This document shows positions 51,250-61,000 of a stretch of DNA of 64,000 bases, in pieces (within the stretch, counting starts at the first letter, position 1; each line of letters starts with the position of its first letter). Source of the stretch: Ketobacter sp036337295 (lineage in GTDB: Bacteria; Pseudomonadota; Gammaproteobacteria; Pseudomonadales; Ketobacteraceae); the NCBI GenBank assembly GCA_036337295.1, contig JAYZEN010000003.1, positions 124,001-188,000 of the forward strand. Direction: 5' to 3'. Under the pieces are notes generated by a model. That model made no database searches. It saw only the letters and a list, made by a program, of their open reading frames with translations, and was not told the DNA's origin. The translations under genes were made by a program, and so were the position numbers.

Positions 51250-53439
51250 ATGAACCCACAAATCACAAAACTGGCCAGCACTCTTTCCCTAATCGGCTTT
51301 CTTACCGCTTGCGGCGGTGGTGGCGGAGGCGGAGGTAACGCGGACAATGGCGGGGAAGCCCCCCTGCAACCTGCGGCACCGCTGGCGTCTATTCAATTTC
51401 CGACTCCACAATCGCTCACCAACCAAACATCGGTTATCGTACGGGGCACCGCACAAGACCCAGACGGCAGCACCATTACCGGTGTGTTTGTGAACGGAAT
51501 CGAAGTACAAAGTGATGATGGCTTTGCTACCTGGCAAGTCACTGTGCCGGTTCGGCTGGGCACCAACACGCTGACCGTGGAAACGGAAGATGCCACCGGC
51601 AATATCGACCCTGCCGCTGCGTCGGTCGACATTCGCGGCCACACCCTGCCCCTGATAAGCGGTGCCAACGAAAACGCCATGTCAGTAGATACGGCGAATA
51701 ACCGCGCTCTGATGGTAGACAACAATCACGACGCCATACTGGCATTCGACCTGGCTTCGGGCGAACGCACAGTGCTTGCCAGCCCAAGGGGCTTGGATAA
51801 CTTCATTAACCTGGAACCGGTGGGCAGCGGTGAGGCTCTGGACTTTTCATCGCAGCTGAATTTTGACAGTGACGCGCAACGTGCTCTGGTGCTTGAACCA
51901 TTGAATAGCGCATTCACACTGAGAGGCGTAGTGGAAGTCGACCTTAACACTGGGGAACGCAGCGTTTTTTACAATCCAAACCAAGGCAGCGGACCGCAAA
52001 TAGACCGTATCCGTTCTTTTGTATTTGATCGCGCCAATAATCGGTTGTTCATACTGGATGGCTTCAGCAGAAATTTACGATTGATGGAAGTGAATCTGAC
52101 CAATTTAGAACGCAGGGTGATTCGGGGTTTTGAAACCGTACCGTCTGACGCGCTGGCACTCAACACCGACAATCAATTATTGATGACCGGTGAAATCAAT
52201 CAGAAAACCGTTCTGTATTCTGTCAATTCAAGTACTGGTGATCGTGAGCTGATCTCAGGCATGGATACCGACAATACATTAGTCGGCAACGGGCCGGAGT
52301 TTGAAAATCCCGCTTCGATCAAAGTGGACGATAACAACCGCGCACTGATGATGGATCAAGTTCTGAAAAAGATCGTGTTGGTTAACCTCGACAATGGCGA
52401 TCGTACGATTCTGGAAGGAACCGGCGTTGACTTTATCGTACCGGTGGGCGCTGACTTTTTTGGTGCACAGCACGCCATTGTTATCGATCGGGATATTGAA
52501 TCGCTCATCGTGGCGGATCTAATCAGCGGTGATCGCTCACTGTTAACGAACAATGCCATTGGCACTGGAGTACGATTCAATCAACCCCATACCTTGGCCG
52601 ATCTTGGAAATTATCGCGCTTTGGTGACCGATTCCAGCAGCGGCAGATTGTTTGAAGTGGATTTAACCAACGGCAATCGTGAATTGGTGTTGGATAACCC
52701 CGGTGAACTCAATCTACAAGCGATGACCCTAGACAAACCCAACAACCGCGCTTTCTTTATTAACAATACCGAAAACGATCCCAAACTGGTTGAGCTTAAC
52801 CTATCCACCAAAGCGCTACGTGTTATCTCCAGCGCCGCCATTGGCAGTGGACCCACATTGGTCGCCCCGGAAGACATCGCTTTTAGCCCGGTTTCCAATC
52901 GCGTTTTTGTGATCGATAGCGAAGCAAGGGCATTATTGGTAATCGACATTACAACGGGCAACCGTTCGATCATTTCAGATGACAGCAACAGCGGCCCGGC
53001 ATTCGATTTTCCGCTGGCGTTTGTCATTAACCGCTCAGAAACCACGGCGTTCGTCGGCGATGAAGGCGCGCTGATGGCCGTCAATCTGGCAACAGGCGAT
53101 CGCACTCTGGTATCGGGCATTGATTTCACTACAGGTGATCAGATTGGGGCTTCCGGTTTATTCGATATTACTGCCATGATATTGGATGAAACCAATAACC
53201 GGATCTTTACTGGCAGTGAAGAAGCTGAATTCACTATCGTTGATTTAACTACTGGAGAGCAAACCGAAGTACCATCGGATTTCAGTGGCTTGGGCTTTTC
53301 TACAATAAAGGATTTGATCATAGACACCGAAAATCAGCGAGCATTCGTATTGGATTCAAGCAAACGAGCGATATTCGCGCTGGATCTTGTCACCGGTAGC
53401 CGGGTTTTGGTTTCGTGGTCTGATTTCAACCGATTCTAA
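51250..53439 (+). CDS. Beta-propeller lipoprotein
   Basis: A 729-residue lipoprotein from ATG 51250 (MNPQITKLA); GGAG is about 12 bases upstream. The lipobox LTAC is followed by eight Gly, a spacer typical of outer-membrane-exported lipoproteins of this group. Residues about 50-130 form an Ig-like domain (SVIVRGTAQDPDGSTITGVFVNG). The rest consists of roughly eleven repeats of 45-55 residues, each ending in TGxR-type strands (VDLATGDRTLVSG, VNLDNGDRTILEG), forming one or two beta-propellers. Function unknown. GC is higher than in the surrounding island, so the gene may have its own history. A terminator follows. Confidence 0.82.
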   Translation: MNPQITKLASTLSLIGFLTACGGGGGGGGNADNGGEAPLQPAAPLASIQFPTPQSLTNQTSVIVRGTAQDPDGSTITGVFVNGIEVQSDDGFATWQVTVPVRLGTNTLTVETEDATGNIDPAAASVDIRGHTLPLISGANENAMSVDTANNRALMVDNNHDAILAFDLASGERTVLASPRGLDNFINLEPVGSGEALDFSSQLNFDSDAQRALVLEPLNSAFTLRGVVEVDLNTGERSVFYNPNQGSGPQIDRIRSFVFDRANNRLFILDGFSRNLRLMEVNLTNLERRVIRGFETVPSDALALNTDNQLLMTGEINQKTVLYSVNSSTGDRELISGMDTDNTLVGNGPEFENPASIKVDDNNRALMMDQVLKKIVLVNLDNGDRTILEGTGVDFIVPVGADFFGAQHAIVIDRDIESLIVADLISGDRSLLTNNAIGTGVRFNQPHTLADLGNYRALVTDSSSGRLFEVDLTNGNRELVLDNPGELNLQAMTLDKPNNRAFFINNTENDPKLVELNLSTKALRVISSAAIGSGPTLVAPEDIAFSPVSNRVFVIDSEARALLVIDITTGNRSIISDDSNSGPAFDFPLAFVINRSETTAFVGDEGALMAVNLATGDRTLVSGIDFTTGDQIGASGLFDITAMILDETNNRIFTGSEEAEFTIVDLTTGEQTEVPSDFSGLGFSTIKDLIIDTENQRAFVLDSSKRAIFALDLVTGSRVLVSWSDFNRF

Positions 53440-53447
53440 CCTAAGAT

Positions 53448-53482
53448 GGGCTGTTCCAGGGTAGCCGAACAGCCCTTTTTTA
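53448..53482 (+). terminator. Rho-independent terminator
   Basis: GGGCTGTTC (53448-53456) pairs with GAACAGCCC (53467-53475) over 9 bp, with a 10-base loop and a T-run (TTTTTT). It is 8 bases after the stop of the propeller lipoprotein. Confidence 0.9.
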
Positions 53483-53508
53483 TTGTCTTGACGCTATACT
53501 ATTTGGTA

Positions 53509-53528
53509 GATTCAATACGGATTGAATC
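53509..53528 (+). promoter_or_regulatory. Inverted repeat GATTCAAT-ACGG-ATTGAATC
   Basis: A perfect 8-bp palindrome with a 4-base spacer lies after the terminator and about 140 bases before the DUF1272 gene. TTGACG at 53488 could be a -35. It looks like an operator. The interval 53529-53666 contains no gene I can support. Confidence 0.5.
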
Positions 53529-53666
53529 ATCGTGACCTTTATGGTGTGGAAGGGGCGCAGGCAAGATTCTGAAAGCAATCGGCGATCAATATGGGCTCTC
53601 AGATCTTTAAGATCAACCTGTTGAAGTAAACGAGCAAATCGTTAAGTACGTTCAGGAGATAACATC

Positions 53667-53975
53667 GTGCTGGAATTGAGGCCTACCTGTGAGCATTGCA
53701 ATAAACCGTTGCCTCCCAACTCTTTAGAAGCAATGATTTGCAGTTACGAATGTACTTTCTGTAAACATTGTGTAGAAAATGTCATTGAAAATGTATGCCC
53801 CAATTGTGGTGGTGGGTTTTGTCAAAGACCTATTCGCCCCTCCGTTAATCATAGGGGCAACAATTATCTTGGAAACGATCCTGCCTCCACAACAGTAAAG
53901 CACCGTGCTGTTGATATAGAAAAGCACAGAATGTTTGCAAGAAGCATTAAGAATATTAATCCTACGGATCGCTAA
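53667..53975 (+). CDS. DUF1272 cysteine-rich protein
   Basis: A 102-residue protein from GTG 53667 (AGGAG upstream). It matches DUF1272: MLELRPTCEHCNKPLPPNS, then CSYECTFCKHCVENV and CPNCGGGF. The three CxxC-type pairs probably bind one or two zinc ions. The domain covers the first 65 residues; the tail (about 70-102) is basic and unlike the family. The function of DUF1272 is not known. Nearby genes are AT-rich and short. Confidence 0.85.
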   Translation: MLELRPTCEHCNKPLPPNSLEAMICSYECTFCKHCVENVIENVCPNCGGGFCQRPIRPSVNHRGNNYLGNDPASTTVKHRAVDIEKHRMFARSIKNINPTDR

Positions 53976-54061
53976 AAATCGAACGGATAGAACTGGATCG
54001 AGCTCGGAAATAGAGGATATGACTCGTTTCAGAATTCAGAGAGTCTAGGGATGGTTAACAA

Positions 54062-54334
54062 TTGATTAAAATTAAAATCGTGGGATGGCTATGTCTAGCG
54101 AGTATTCTAGTCTGGAGCGCAGTTACGTTTATTGGAGTCCCAGTTGACGCTCTACCAGAGGTCGGTGGGAAATCTGGTGTTTTTCTCATGGCAATCAGTG
54201 TACTTTCAATTCTCATTGAGCCACTATTCGTGAATTATTCCGTGTCAATGGTCTATATACTTATATCCATAATTCCATTAGTAATGGCTTTCATGAATTA
54301 TAGAAAATTAAATCGTGAACGTAGCGTTGACTAA
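54062..54334 (+). CDS. Small membrane protein of unknown function
   Basis: A 90-residue protein from TTG 54062. Three hydrophobic helices are likely (about 5-25, 35-55, 58-78), ending in a charged tail (NYRKLNRERSVD). No ribosome site is clear. No family is recognised. Translation from TTG is uncertain, and the gene could be a remnant. Confidence 0.4.
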   Translation: MIKIKIVGWLCLASILVWSAVTFIGVPVDALPEVGGKSGVFLMAISVLSILIEPLFVNYSVSMVYILISIIPLVMAFMNYRKLNRERSVD

Positions 54335-54430
54335 AAAAGTGAACGCTGCCTCGGATTTTGCACCAAGCATTATGCAGTGGTCAGTGAAGTGCCATTAGGA
54401 TTGCAGTTTAGACACGAGCCCCATCGTCAT

Positions 54431-54784
54431 ATGCTATTAATCTTGTTAGTCATTATTCCATTCCAACCTGCTTACGCGGCGACAATTGGAAGTGACGGGG
54501 CACAATCTTTCTTCTTATTGTTTGTCGGTGTTTTCCTTGCTGTTCCTTGTATCAGCATGCTGGTGTTCTTGGGTTTGACATATCGATATGAACGCATCAG
54601 GCGTCAGATCAGAGCAATATTCAAGGTGCATCTTGTTCTCGTGTTACTGGGTGTAGTGGTGATCGCATTTGGAGCATTTGTTGATTCTAAAGTCCTGATT
54701 GTCGTTGGACTGTTTGTGCCGGCTTTATCTCCGTTATTCTCGGCAGCCCAAATAATTGATAGAACAAATTCTGAGGGCACCTAA
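54431..54784 (+). CDS. Small membrane protein of unknown function
   Basis: A 117-residue protein from ATG 54431; an upstream GTG at 54377 would extend it by 18 residues. A signal-like segment (MLLILLVIIPFQPAYAA) is followed by two membrane helices near 30-52 and 67-88. The family is unknown. No convincing Shine-Dalgarno sequence precedes the ATG. It may be co-transcribed with its left neighbour. Confidence 0.45.
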   Translation: MLLILLVIIPFQPAYAATIGSDGAQSFFLLFVGVFLAVPCISMLVFLGLTYRYERIRRQIRAIFKVHLVLVLLGVVVIAFGAFVDSKVLIVVGLFVPALSPLFSAAQIIDRTNSEGT

Positions 54785-54891
54785 AGGTCTACGTTAAGAC
54801 ATTCACAAACACAACAAATTGCGGCAAGTGGAGTCAGCAATACCAATAATGAAACCCCTCTGCCTTAGTTTGATTTTAATGGAGCTATATT

Positions 54892-55971
54892 TTGAATAAG
54901 AAATGGATGATCTACGGGGCTAATGGATATACTGGCTCGCTGATCGCGCGCGAAGCAGCAAAAAGAGGGCAAAAACCCGTACTGGCTGGTAGGAACAAAA
55001 GTGAAATTGAAGCATTGGCCACGCAATTAGGCTTCGAGTACACAATATTCGATTTAACGGATACTGCCATAGTTGAAGACAACTTATCGCGTGTTGATCT
55101 TGTTCTTAATTGTGCAGGCCCATTTACCAGAACCGTTCGAGCTCTGTTGGATGCTTGTTTTTCAGTTCACTGTCATTACCTGGATATTTCTGGCGAGCTT
55201 AACGTCTTTGAATATTGCTTTGGTGAAAGCAAAAGAGCTGAGATAGCCAAGTGTATCGTTTGCCCAGGTGTGGCCTTCGATATTGTTCCCACAGAAGGCG
55301 TTGCTGCGAAGTTAAAGGAGTTGTTGCCGAACGCAGATTCAATCAAACTTGGCTTCGATGGGCAGATGGCCTTAAGTCAAGGATCGTCCATAACGCTGCT
55401 TGAGGGTATTGGGGACCCAGACTTAACAGTTTATATGATCAGAGACAACGGACATATCCAGCATCTAGAAAAGCCCAGGATAGAGAGAATAGCATTTGAG
55501 CATGGTGCCAAACCCCGAAAAGCGATGGCAATCACTTGGGCAGATCTAAATGGTGCTTTCTATTCGACTAACGTTCCAAATATTGCCGTCTATGTTCCAG
55601 CTACGCATATCAACAGAATGAGTTTTGCGTTTATGAAATGGATGAAGCCTTTAGTTAGCAAAAATAGTGTACAATCGCTCTTATCAAAAGTGATCAAAGC
55701 ATTAGTAAAGGGCCCGTCTGAAAAAGATCTGGAAGAGGGCAGCATGTCAATTTTCGGCGAAGCTCATAGTCAGGATGGCAAGGCTGTACGAATATATATA
55801 AAGGTTGTGCACGGCTATAAGTTTACGTGCTACTCAGCGCTTTCCACAGTTGAATTTTGTCTTAATAATGATGATAAATATGGATATTTTACTCCCTCTC
55901 AGCTTCTTGGTGCTGATTTTGTTGAGAGCGTCCAGGGGAGTTCTAAGTTTCAAATTGAGCGTGAAGGTTGA
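54892..55971 (+). CDS. Saccharopine-dehydrogenase-like NAD(P)-binding reductase
   Basis: A 359-residue cytoplasmic protein from TTG 54892 with GGAG 8 bases upstream. The N-terminal Rossmann fold (WMIYGANGYTGSLIAREAAKRG, an NAD(P)-binding GxxGxxG variant) and the following VLAGRNKSEIEALATQLG, LVLNCAGPF segments fit the saccharopine-dehydrogenase/trans-acting enoyl reductase superfamily. The C-terminal domain (VAFDIVPTEGVAAKL..., then 180 residues) completes the usual two-domain length. The substrate is unknown. It is transcribed in the direction of the small PepSY-like frame that overlaps its end. Confidence 0.85.
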   Translation: MNKKWMIYGANGYTGSLIAREAAKRGQKPVLAGRNKSEIEALATQLGFEYTIFDLTDTAIVEDNLSRVDLVLNCAGPFTRTVRALLDACFSVHCHYLDISGELNVFEYCFGESKRAEIAKCIVCPGVAFDIVPTEGVAAKLKELLPNADSIKLGFDGQMALSQGSSITLLEGIGDPDLTVYMIRDNGHIQHLEKPRIERIAFEHGAKPRKAMAITWADLNGAFYSTNVPNIAVYVPATHINRMSFAFMKWMKPLVSKNSVQSLLSKVIKALVKGPSEKDLEEGSMSIFGEAHSQDGKAVRIYIKVVHGYKFTCYSALSTVEFCLNNDDKYGYFTPSQLLGADFVESVQGSSKFQIEREG

Positions 55972-56134
55972 AGGCCAGGTTAGGTCAAACTATGCGACCA
56001 GAAACCTACGTACATCTCAGATATCAATGGATAATAGTGTGTGGGAAGTGGAAGCATACAAGAATAATGAAGAGCAAGAGCTCAGAGTAAACCCGCTGAC
56101 CGGCGAAGTTTTTTCGGATCGGCTAGACGATTGA
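55880..56134 (+). CDS. Possible PepSY-like small protein overlapping the reductase
   Basis: An 84-residue frame from ATG 55880 that overlaps the reductase gene in another frame by 92 bases. Residues 1-18 (MDILLPLSFLVLILLRAS) look like a signal or anchor segment. Residues about 35-80 (TSQISMDNSVWEVEAYKNNEEQELRVNPLTGEVF) have the strand order of a PepSY domain, a periplasmic inhibitor-like fold. The overlap is larger than usual, so it may be a genuine overlapping gene or a decayed one. Expression cannot be judged. Confidence 0.4.
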   Translation: MDILLPLSFLVLILLRASRGVLSFKLSVKVEGQVRSNYATRNLRTSQISMDNSVWEVEAYKNNEEQELRVNPLTGEVFSDRLDD

Positions 56135-56154
56135 GTATGACATAGACTCAGACA

Positions 56155-56610
56155 ATGAATAAAAAATGGAAAGCCTTAGTATTAGCGAACGTTGTTGTTA
56201 GTCTTCTTCTGGCAATGTTGTGTGTCCAGCTGTACTTTACCAAAGACGAACTTAGAACAGATCTTTATCTTGAACTGGCCAAACAGGACATTCTCATAAA
56301 GAATCAGGAGGACATGATTTCTGATTTGAAGGTGAAAATCGATGATCTTATCTGGCGCATGAACAGGAATGAGGCTGTAGGCAGTACTGCTGTTCAGAAC
56401 CGGCTGGAAAGACCAGAGTCACAGATCAACGTGCACTATTATGAATCAGAGCAGAAGCCAAAGCAAAACAGCACACGTGAAAGATCCTACCATTTTACGT
56501 CTGATTCAGGGGATTGTACGGGTTACGGGGACGGTATTGTGGGTTTATTTACCGATGTTTTTACCAAGTGCCCCGGCAATATATTTGGCTATTCAATCAA
56601 GGTTGAGTAG
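56155..56610 (+). CDS. Membrane-anchored coiled-coil protein of unknown function
   Basis: A 151-residue protein starting MNKKWKALVLANVVVSLLLAML, an N-terminal membrane helix (about 8-28). A predicted coiled coil follows (about 30-70: DELRTDLYLELAKQDILIKNQEDMISDLKVKIDDLI). A low-complexity polar linker precedes a C-terminal Gly/Cys-rich part (DCTGYGDGIVGLFTDVFTKCPGN). The family is unknown. The two Cys residues may form a periplasmic disulfide. Confidence 0.55.
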   Translation: MNKKWKALVLANVVVSLLLAMLCVQLYFTKDELRTDLYLELAKQDILIKNQEDMISDLKVKIDDLIWRMNRNEAVGSTAVQNRLERPESQINVHYYESEQKPKQNSTRERSYHFTSDSGDCTGYGDGIVGLFTDVFTKCPGNIFGYSIKVE

Positions 56611-56702
56611 CTAAAACATACACGGCACAGCAGACAGGTGAACGCCCAAAGAATCTAATCCGCACTGCTTGTACACATCAAACACAACCTGTTGGAATTG
56701 AA

Positions 56703-57074
56703 ATGCCAGGCACAAAACAATACAGCATTGGAAAGGGCATGACCCTCAGAACTCACATAGAAGCCTGCCTAAACGACAAACAGGCGTCGAATTGGATGAT
56801 TACCGCAGTGGATGATTACTCTCTGGACATGCAGATCTATCCAGTATTTCTGGAAAATTGGGATCTCGATCCGGATGAGTATTCAATGATAGAAGATCAG
56901 GTACTCTCGTCTGGCAATGGGTACGCAAATTTTCTTAACTCAGATCAGTTGTTGGATATCATAGAGAATCTAACGGCACAGAATCCACAATATACCGATC
57001 AGGAGCTGGAGTCGGCCATCAACTTTTATTCTATGCATGACACCTTTATCGACCTTAATCTAAAATCTAGATGA
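56703..57074 (+). CDS. Unknown protein
   Basis: A 123-residue protein from ATG 56703. It is acidic and mostly helical, with no signal peptide or membrane helix. I do not recognise a family. Its position in an AT-rich island with other short orphan genes would fit an immunity-type or cassette-type gene, but no partner or recombination site is visible. Confidence 0.5.
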   Translation: MPGTKQYSIGKGMTLRTHIEACLNDKQASNWMITAVDDYSLDMQIYPVFLENWDLDPDEYSMIEDQVLSSGNGYANFLNSDQLLDIIENLTAQNPQYTDQELESAINFYSMHDTFIDLNLKSR

Positions 57075-57139
57075 TCCATAAAAATGGCACAGTATAAGAT
57101 TTCACTCTGCATCCTAACATCGGCAAAAACAGGTGATAC

Positions 57140-57277
57140 GTGAAGAAAACTCAAAAAGAGCTCGGTAATTGGCTCCGGCACTATATGTTGAGCCAGTCCG
57201 AGGGCGCCAATATACTTTCATCGGTTCAAGGGGTTGGTGTAGGGTTTGTTGACGGAAATCTGATTCTGGTTACCTAG
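57140..57277 (+). CDS. Possible small protein or gene remnant at island edge
   Basis: A 45-codon frame from GTG 57140 with AGGTGA just upstream, ending at TAG 57275-57277. The product is KKTQKELGNWLRHYMLSQSE..., finishing GVGFVDGNLILVT. It overlaps, on the opposite strand, the 3' end of the CheW-like gene. It may be the broken 5' part of a longer gene cut at the island junction. It could equally be chance. Confidence 0.3.
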   Translation: MKKTQKELGNWLRHYMLSQSEGANILSSVQGVGVGFVDGNLILVT

Positions 57278-57709
57278 ATCCATGGAGCCACTGCCCAGCC
57301 GCGCAAATCCGATCACCGGTACCGGTTGCTCACGATGCTGAAAGCATCCCAGAATCGCCTGCTGCCAATACTGCTCCTGTTCCGGCGAGGGCAGACACTG
57401 ATCTTCATCCCGCACTTGCACCGGTTGAGGTGCCTCCTGCAGACTGAGCGCTAACAGCGCCGGGGCTTCATCCTCATAACTCACCACCAGGACATGGGCG
57501 TGTTGCGTTTCCTGTGTTTGAGTTGTCTGTTGCTCGCCGCCCCATAACGGCACCAGGCGACCCCGCCACTGGATCAATTGATTGCAATGGGGATTGCAGC
57601 CCGGCACGCTGTAGGCCGTAACCCGGGTCAGGTATTCCGCCACCTGTTGCCGGGCCACCGTCAGGTGGTGTCGATTGCTCAAACTGAGATACCAGGCATC
57701 ACGCTGCAT
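57218..57709 (-). CDS. CheW-like protein with altered C-terminus
   Basis: A 163-residue divergent CheW-like protein (ATG 57709, overlapping the upstream gene by 11 bases). The domain is recognisable by WYLSLSNRHHLTVARQQVAEYLTRVTAYSVPGC and LIQWRGRLVPLW, where the last matches the R-G-x-L-x-P-L motif of CheW strands. CheW couples receptors to CheA. The final 22 or so residues (MDLGNQNQISVNKPYTNPLNR) are encoded in AT-rich sequence beyond the change in base composition near 57280, so the native C-terminus was probably lost to insertion. Confidence 0.7.
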   Translation of the reverse strand: MQRDAWYLSLSNRHHLTVARQQVAEYLTRVTAYSVPGCNPHCNQLIQWRGRLVPLWGGEQQTTQTQETQHAHVLVVSYEDEAPALLALSLQEAPQPVQVRDEDQCLPSPEQEQYWQQAILGCFQHREQPVPVIGFARLGSGSMDLGNQNQISVNKPYTNPLNR

Positions 57710-58082
57710 AGGATTGTGCCCTCAACAACGCGCTCATGTTCACGATCAGCACCAATCGATCCGGATGGGGAACGAACCCTTCAACCAGGGTATTCGGCCC
57801 CTGCATGATGCGGGGCAGGGGCACGCTGTTGCTCACCGGAATACTGTCAACCCGGGCGCAGCGCAGGGCCAGCGTCGAGTTGCGAAAACACACTACGAAC
57901 GGTGCTGCGTAATCAATCCCGGGGTGCCATTGCAAATCATCATCCAGATCCATCAGCTCCCATTGCTGCTCGTTCAGGCGCACGTTACGTTGGCTGCGGC
58001 TGCAACGCTCAATGGCAAAGATGTGATGGTGTGGAATGGCCAGTGTGTGGTGCTGCAGTTCGATCAGTGCCAGGGTACTCAT
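57699..58082 (-). CDS. CheW-like chemotaxis coupling protein
   Basis: A 127-residue protein from ATG 58082, which overlaps the kinase stop (ATGA). The CheW fold covers most of it: LALIELQHHTLAIPHHHIFAIERC, FVVCFRNSTLALRCARVDSI and LVEGFVPHPDRLVLIVNMSALL. It is similar in architecture to the downstream CheW-like protein but not a close copy. It probably links the PilJ-type receptor to the CheA hybrid. Confidence 0.8.
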   Translation of the reverse strand: MSTLALIELQHHTLAIPHHHIFAIERCSRSQRNVRLNEQQWELMDLDDDLQWHPGIDYAAPFVVCFRNSTLALRCARVDSIPVSNSVPLPRIMQGPNTLVEGFVPHPDRLVLIVNMSALLRAQSYAA

Positions 58083-61000
58083 GGGGCCACCTGCGTACCG
58101 GTAGCAACGCAACGCTGGATGTGATCCAGCAGCTCGGCCTCCACGAAAGGCTTGGTAAAGTACTGACTGACCCCGGCCTTCTCTGCCGCTTGCCGGTGCT
58201 TCTGCATGGAACGGGAGGTGATCATCATAATCGGAATGTGGCGGGTGGCGGCATTGTCCCGCACCCGGCTGGCCAGCTCGATGCCGTTCATGCGGGGCAT
58301 TTCCATGTCCGCCAGAATCACGGCCGGCGGGTGTTGCTGGATTTTCTCCCAGGCTTCCAAGCCATCCCGCGCCAGGTCGTATTGATAACCGGCGTCGTTC
58401 ACCAGTTGGCTCAGGGATTTGCGCACACTGAGGGAATCGTCCACGATCAGCACCCTGTTGCCTACGTCAGTGGTGTGCTCTTCGGTACCTTCCGGCAGTT
58501 CCAGCGGACGCCAACCTGGGTTTGTCTGGATGCGTTCCAGCAGCGCCGGCAGATCCAGCACCGGCACCAGGCGACCGTCCCCGAGGATGGAAACACCGGC
58601 CACGCCGGGCACATTACGCACATAGTCGCCGGTGGATTTGATCACCAGTTCCTGGTTGGCGATGAGGGCATCCACATACAGGGCCGTGGGTTCGGCGGCA
58701 ATGGCGGTGAGCAACACCGGACGCGGGCTGGTTTCCGGCGGCCGCCGCAAGCCCAACAGGTCACCCAGATGATGGCAGGGATAGAGTGCGTCCTCATAAG
58801 CCAGGGCTGGCGTTTCCCCCAGGGTGGCGGGCTGGGCGCTGCCGGGAGCCAGGATCTGGTCCAGCTGGCGGGTGGGAATGGCGAACCACTGCTGCTGTAT
58901 CTGCACCAGCAGGGCGTTGGATGCCACCAGTTGCAGGGGCACCAGAATTTCAAAGCGGGTGCCACCGCTGGCCCGGGGCAGGATGTGCAGCTGGCCGCCC
59001 AGTTCCCGAATGCGTTTGTACACGGCGTCCATTCCGATACCGCGGCCGGACACCTGATTGGCACTGTCTTTGGTGGAAAACCCGGATTTCAGAATCAGCT
59101 GACGGATCTGTTGCGATCCCAGCACGTCGCTGTCCTGGATCAATCCCAGCTGGAGCGCCTTGTGACGAATTTTTTCCTCGTCAATGCCCGCCCCATCGTC
59201 ATCACAATGAATGCGAATGTTCTGGCCGTCCTGCCCAAAGCTCAGTTGCACGGTGCCCGCCGCCGGCTTTTGCTGTTGCACCCGATGTTGACCATCTTCA
59301 ATGCCGTGATCCACCGCGTTGCGCAGCAGGTGCATGATGGGATCAATCAGTTTATCCAAGATTTCTTCATTGATTTCCGTTTCCACACCCTGCACGTCGA
59401 ACTCAATTATTTTGCCGGTGACCCGGGCCGCATGGCGGATGCAGCGTTGCAAACGGGGCACCACTGAACGCACCGGGATCATGCGGGTGTTCTTCACCAA
59501 TCGTTGCAGTTCTTTGTTCAGCCGGGTCTGCTGCAACAGCAACGCATCCAGGGTTTTGATCTCTTCCCCGATGCCCAGATTCAGTTCCCGGGCATCCGCC
59601 ACCGACTCAATCAGGGCATGGGCCACGTCATAGATCTCGTCGTATTGATCCATCTCCAGGCTGTCGAAGTCTGCGCCCTGTTGTTCGCCCAAGCGACGCT
59701 GTCGACGCGCCACGCTGCGTACATCCACCACGTTTTCCAACTCAAACCGCTGTTCCTGCACGCGCCAATCCTGTTGATTGACCGCGTCCAGTTGTTTCAG
59801 GATACGCTGGGTCTGCTCCTGGGAGCTGCCCAGGGCGATGGTGATTTCCTCCGCCAACCGGAACAGGGAACTGATGACGCTCACCGGCACCCGCACGGTT
59901 TCAACCTGGTGGTGTTGCAGCGGTGCGTCCTCCCCTGGACTGGAATCCTCCGCCTCGGTGGCGTCGGCATCGTCAGGGGTTTCAGTGGTTGAGGCTGCAG
60001 GAGTAGCAGCGCGTGGTGCGTTTGCGGGGGCGTACTCCGGCGCAAACGCCACCTCCATGTGGGCGTCGTTACTGGCTTTCGGCACCTGGCTTTGATTCAG
60101 GTACGCCACCAACTGCTGATACAGATGCAGGCGATCTTCCGGCAGATCGTCTTTACCCTGCAGGTAATCCACCAAGGCCTCCAGACAATCCGCACTTGCC
60201 TGCAGCAATGCCAGCAGATCAGCGTCAGCAGCCTTATTCGGCTTGCACAGTTGCTCAAAGATGTCTTCCAGCACGTGCGCCATATTGGCCACGGCCACCA
60301 GGCCGGTGACGTTGGCGGCGCCCTTGATGGTATGGGTGAGACGTTGTGCCTGCTGCACCAGCGCCAGATCCTGCACTCCGGCGTTCAGGCCATGAATGCA
60401 GGCGGATAACTCCGCCGTCTGCCCCGGCGCATCCTGTAAAAAGGCGTCAAACAGTTCCGGGATCAATTCTGCTACCGGCGCCAGCTCCATATCCTCCGGC
60501 TTGGCGGTGAATGCGGTTTTATTGGGGCTGAAATAGTCCTCGATAAAGCCACTGGCCAACAGCGATTCCAATAACGCCCGGGCACCGTCTTCATTGACGG
60601 GAATGGGCCAACCTTTCAATTCAAAATGATTGATCAGGGCCAGGCAGTTTTCATCATTGGCGGGATCGCTGAGATAGGTCAACACCAGTCCGGGCCATTG
60701 TTGAAACACCAGATATCCCGGGCCGCGGTTCTGCATAATCCAGGACATGCTGAGCTGTTGCGCATTGCTGATGACCACTTCACACAGGGCCTCCAAACCC
60801 TGCAGGGATAATATTCGGGCGGTGTCCGCCAGGCAGACCACGGTGTCACAGTAACGCTGCTTCAACACGTCCAGGGCATCTGCGCAGGCCGCCCCGAAAA
60901 TCTGATCCACAATTTTTCCCAGCTTGTCCCGCAATGGTGCCAGTTCGGCCAGTAACAGATCCTGCTGTTCTGGCTGCGGTTCTGGTTGCATTGCAGCGAG

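Noticed and set aside
53535..53660. Start of a zinc-metallopeptidase gene (MVWKGRRQ-like short frame)
   Set aside because: Only about 30 codons are open and the match covers a few residues; it is treated as coincidence.
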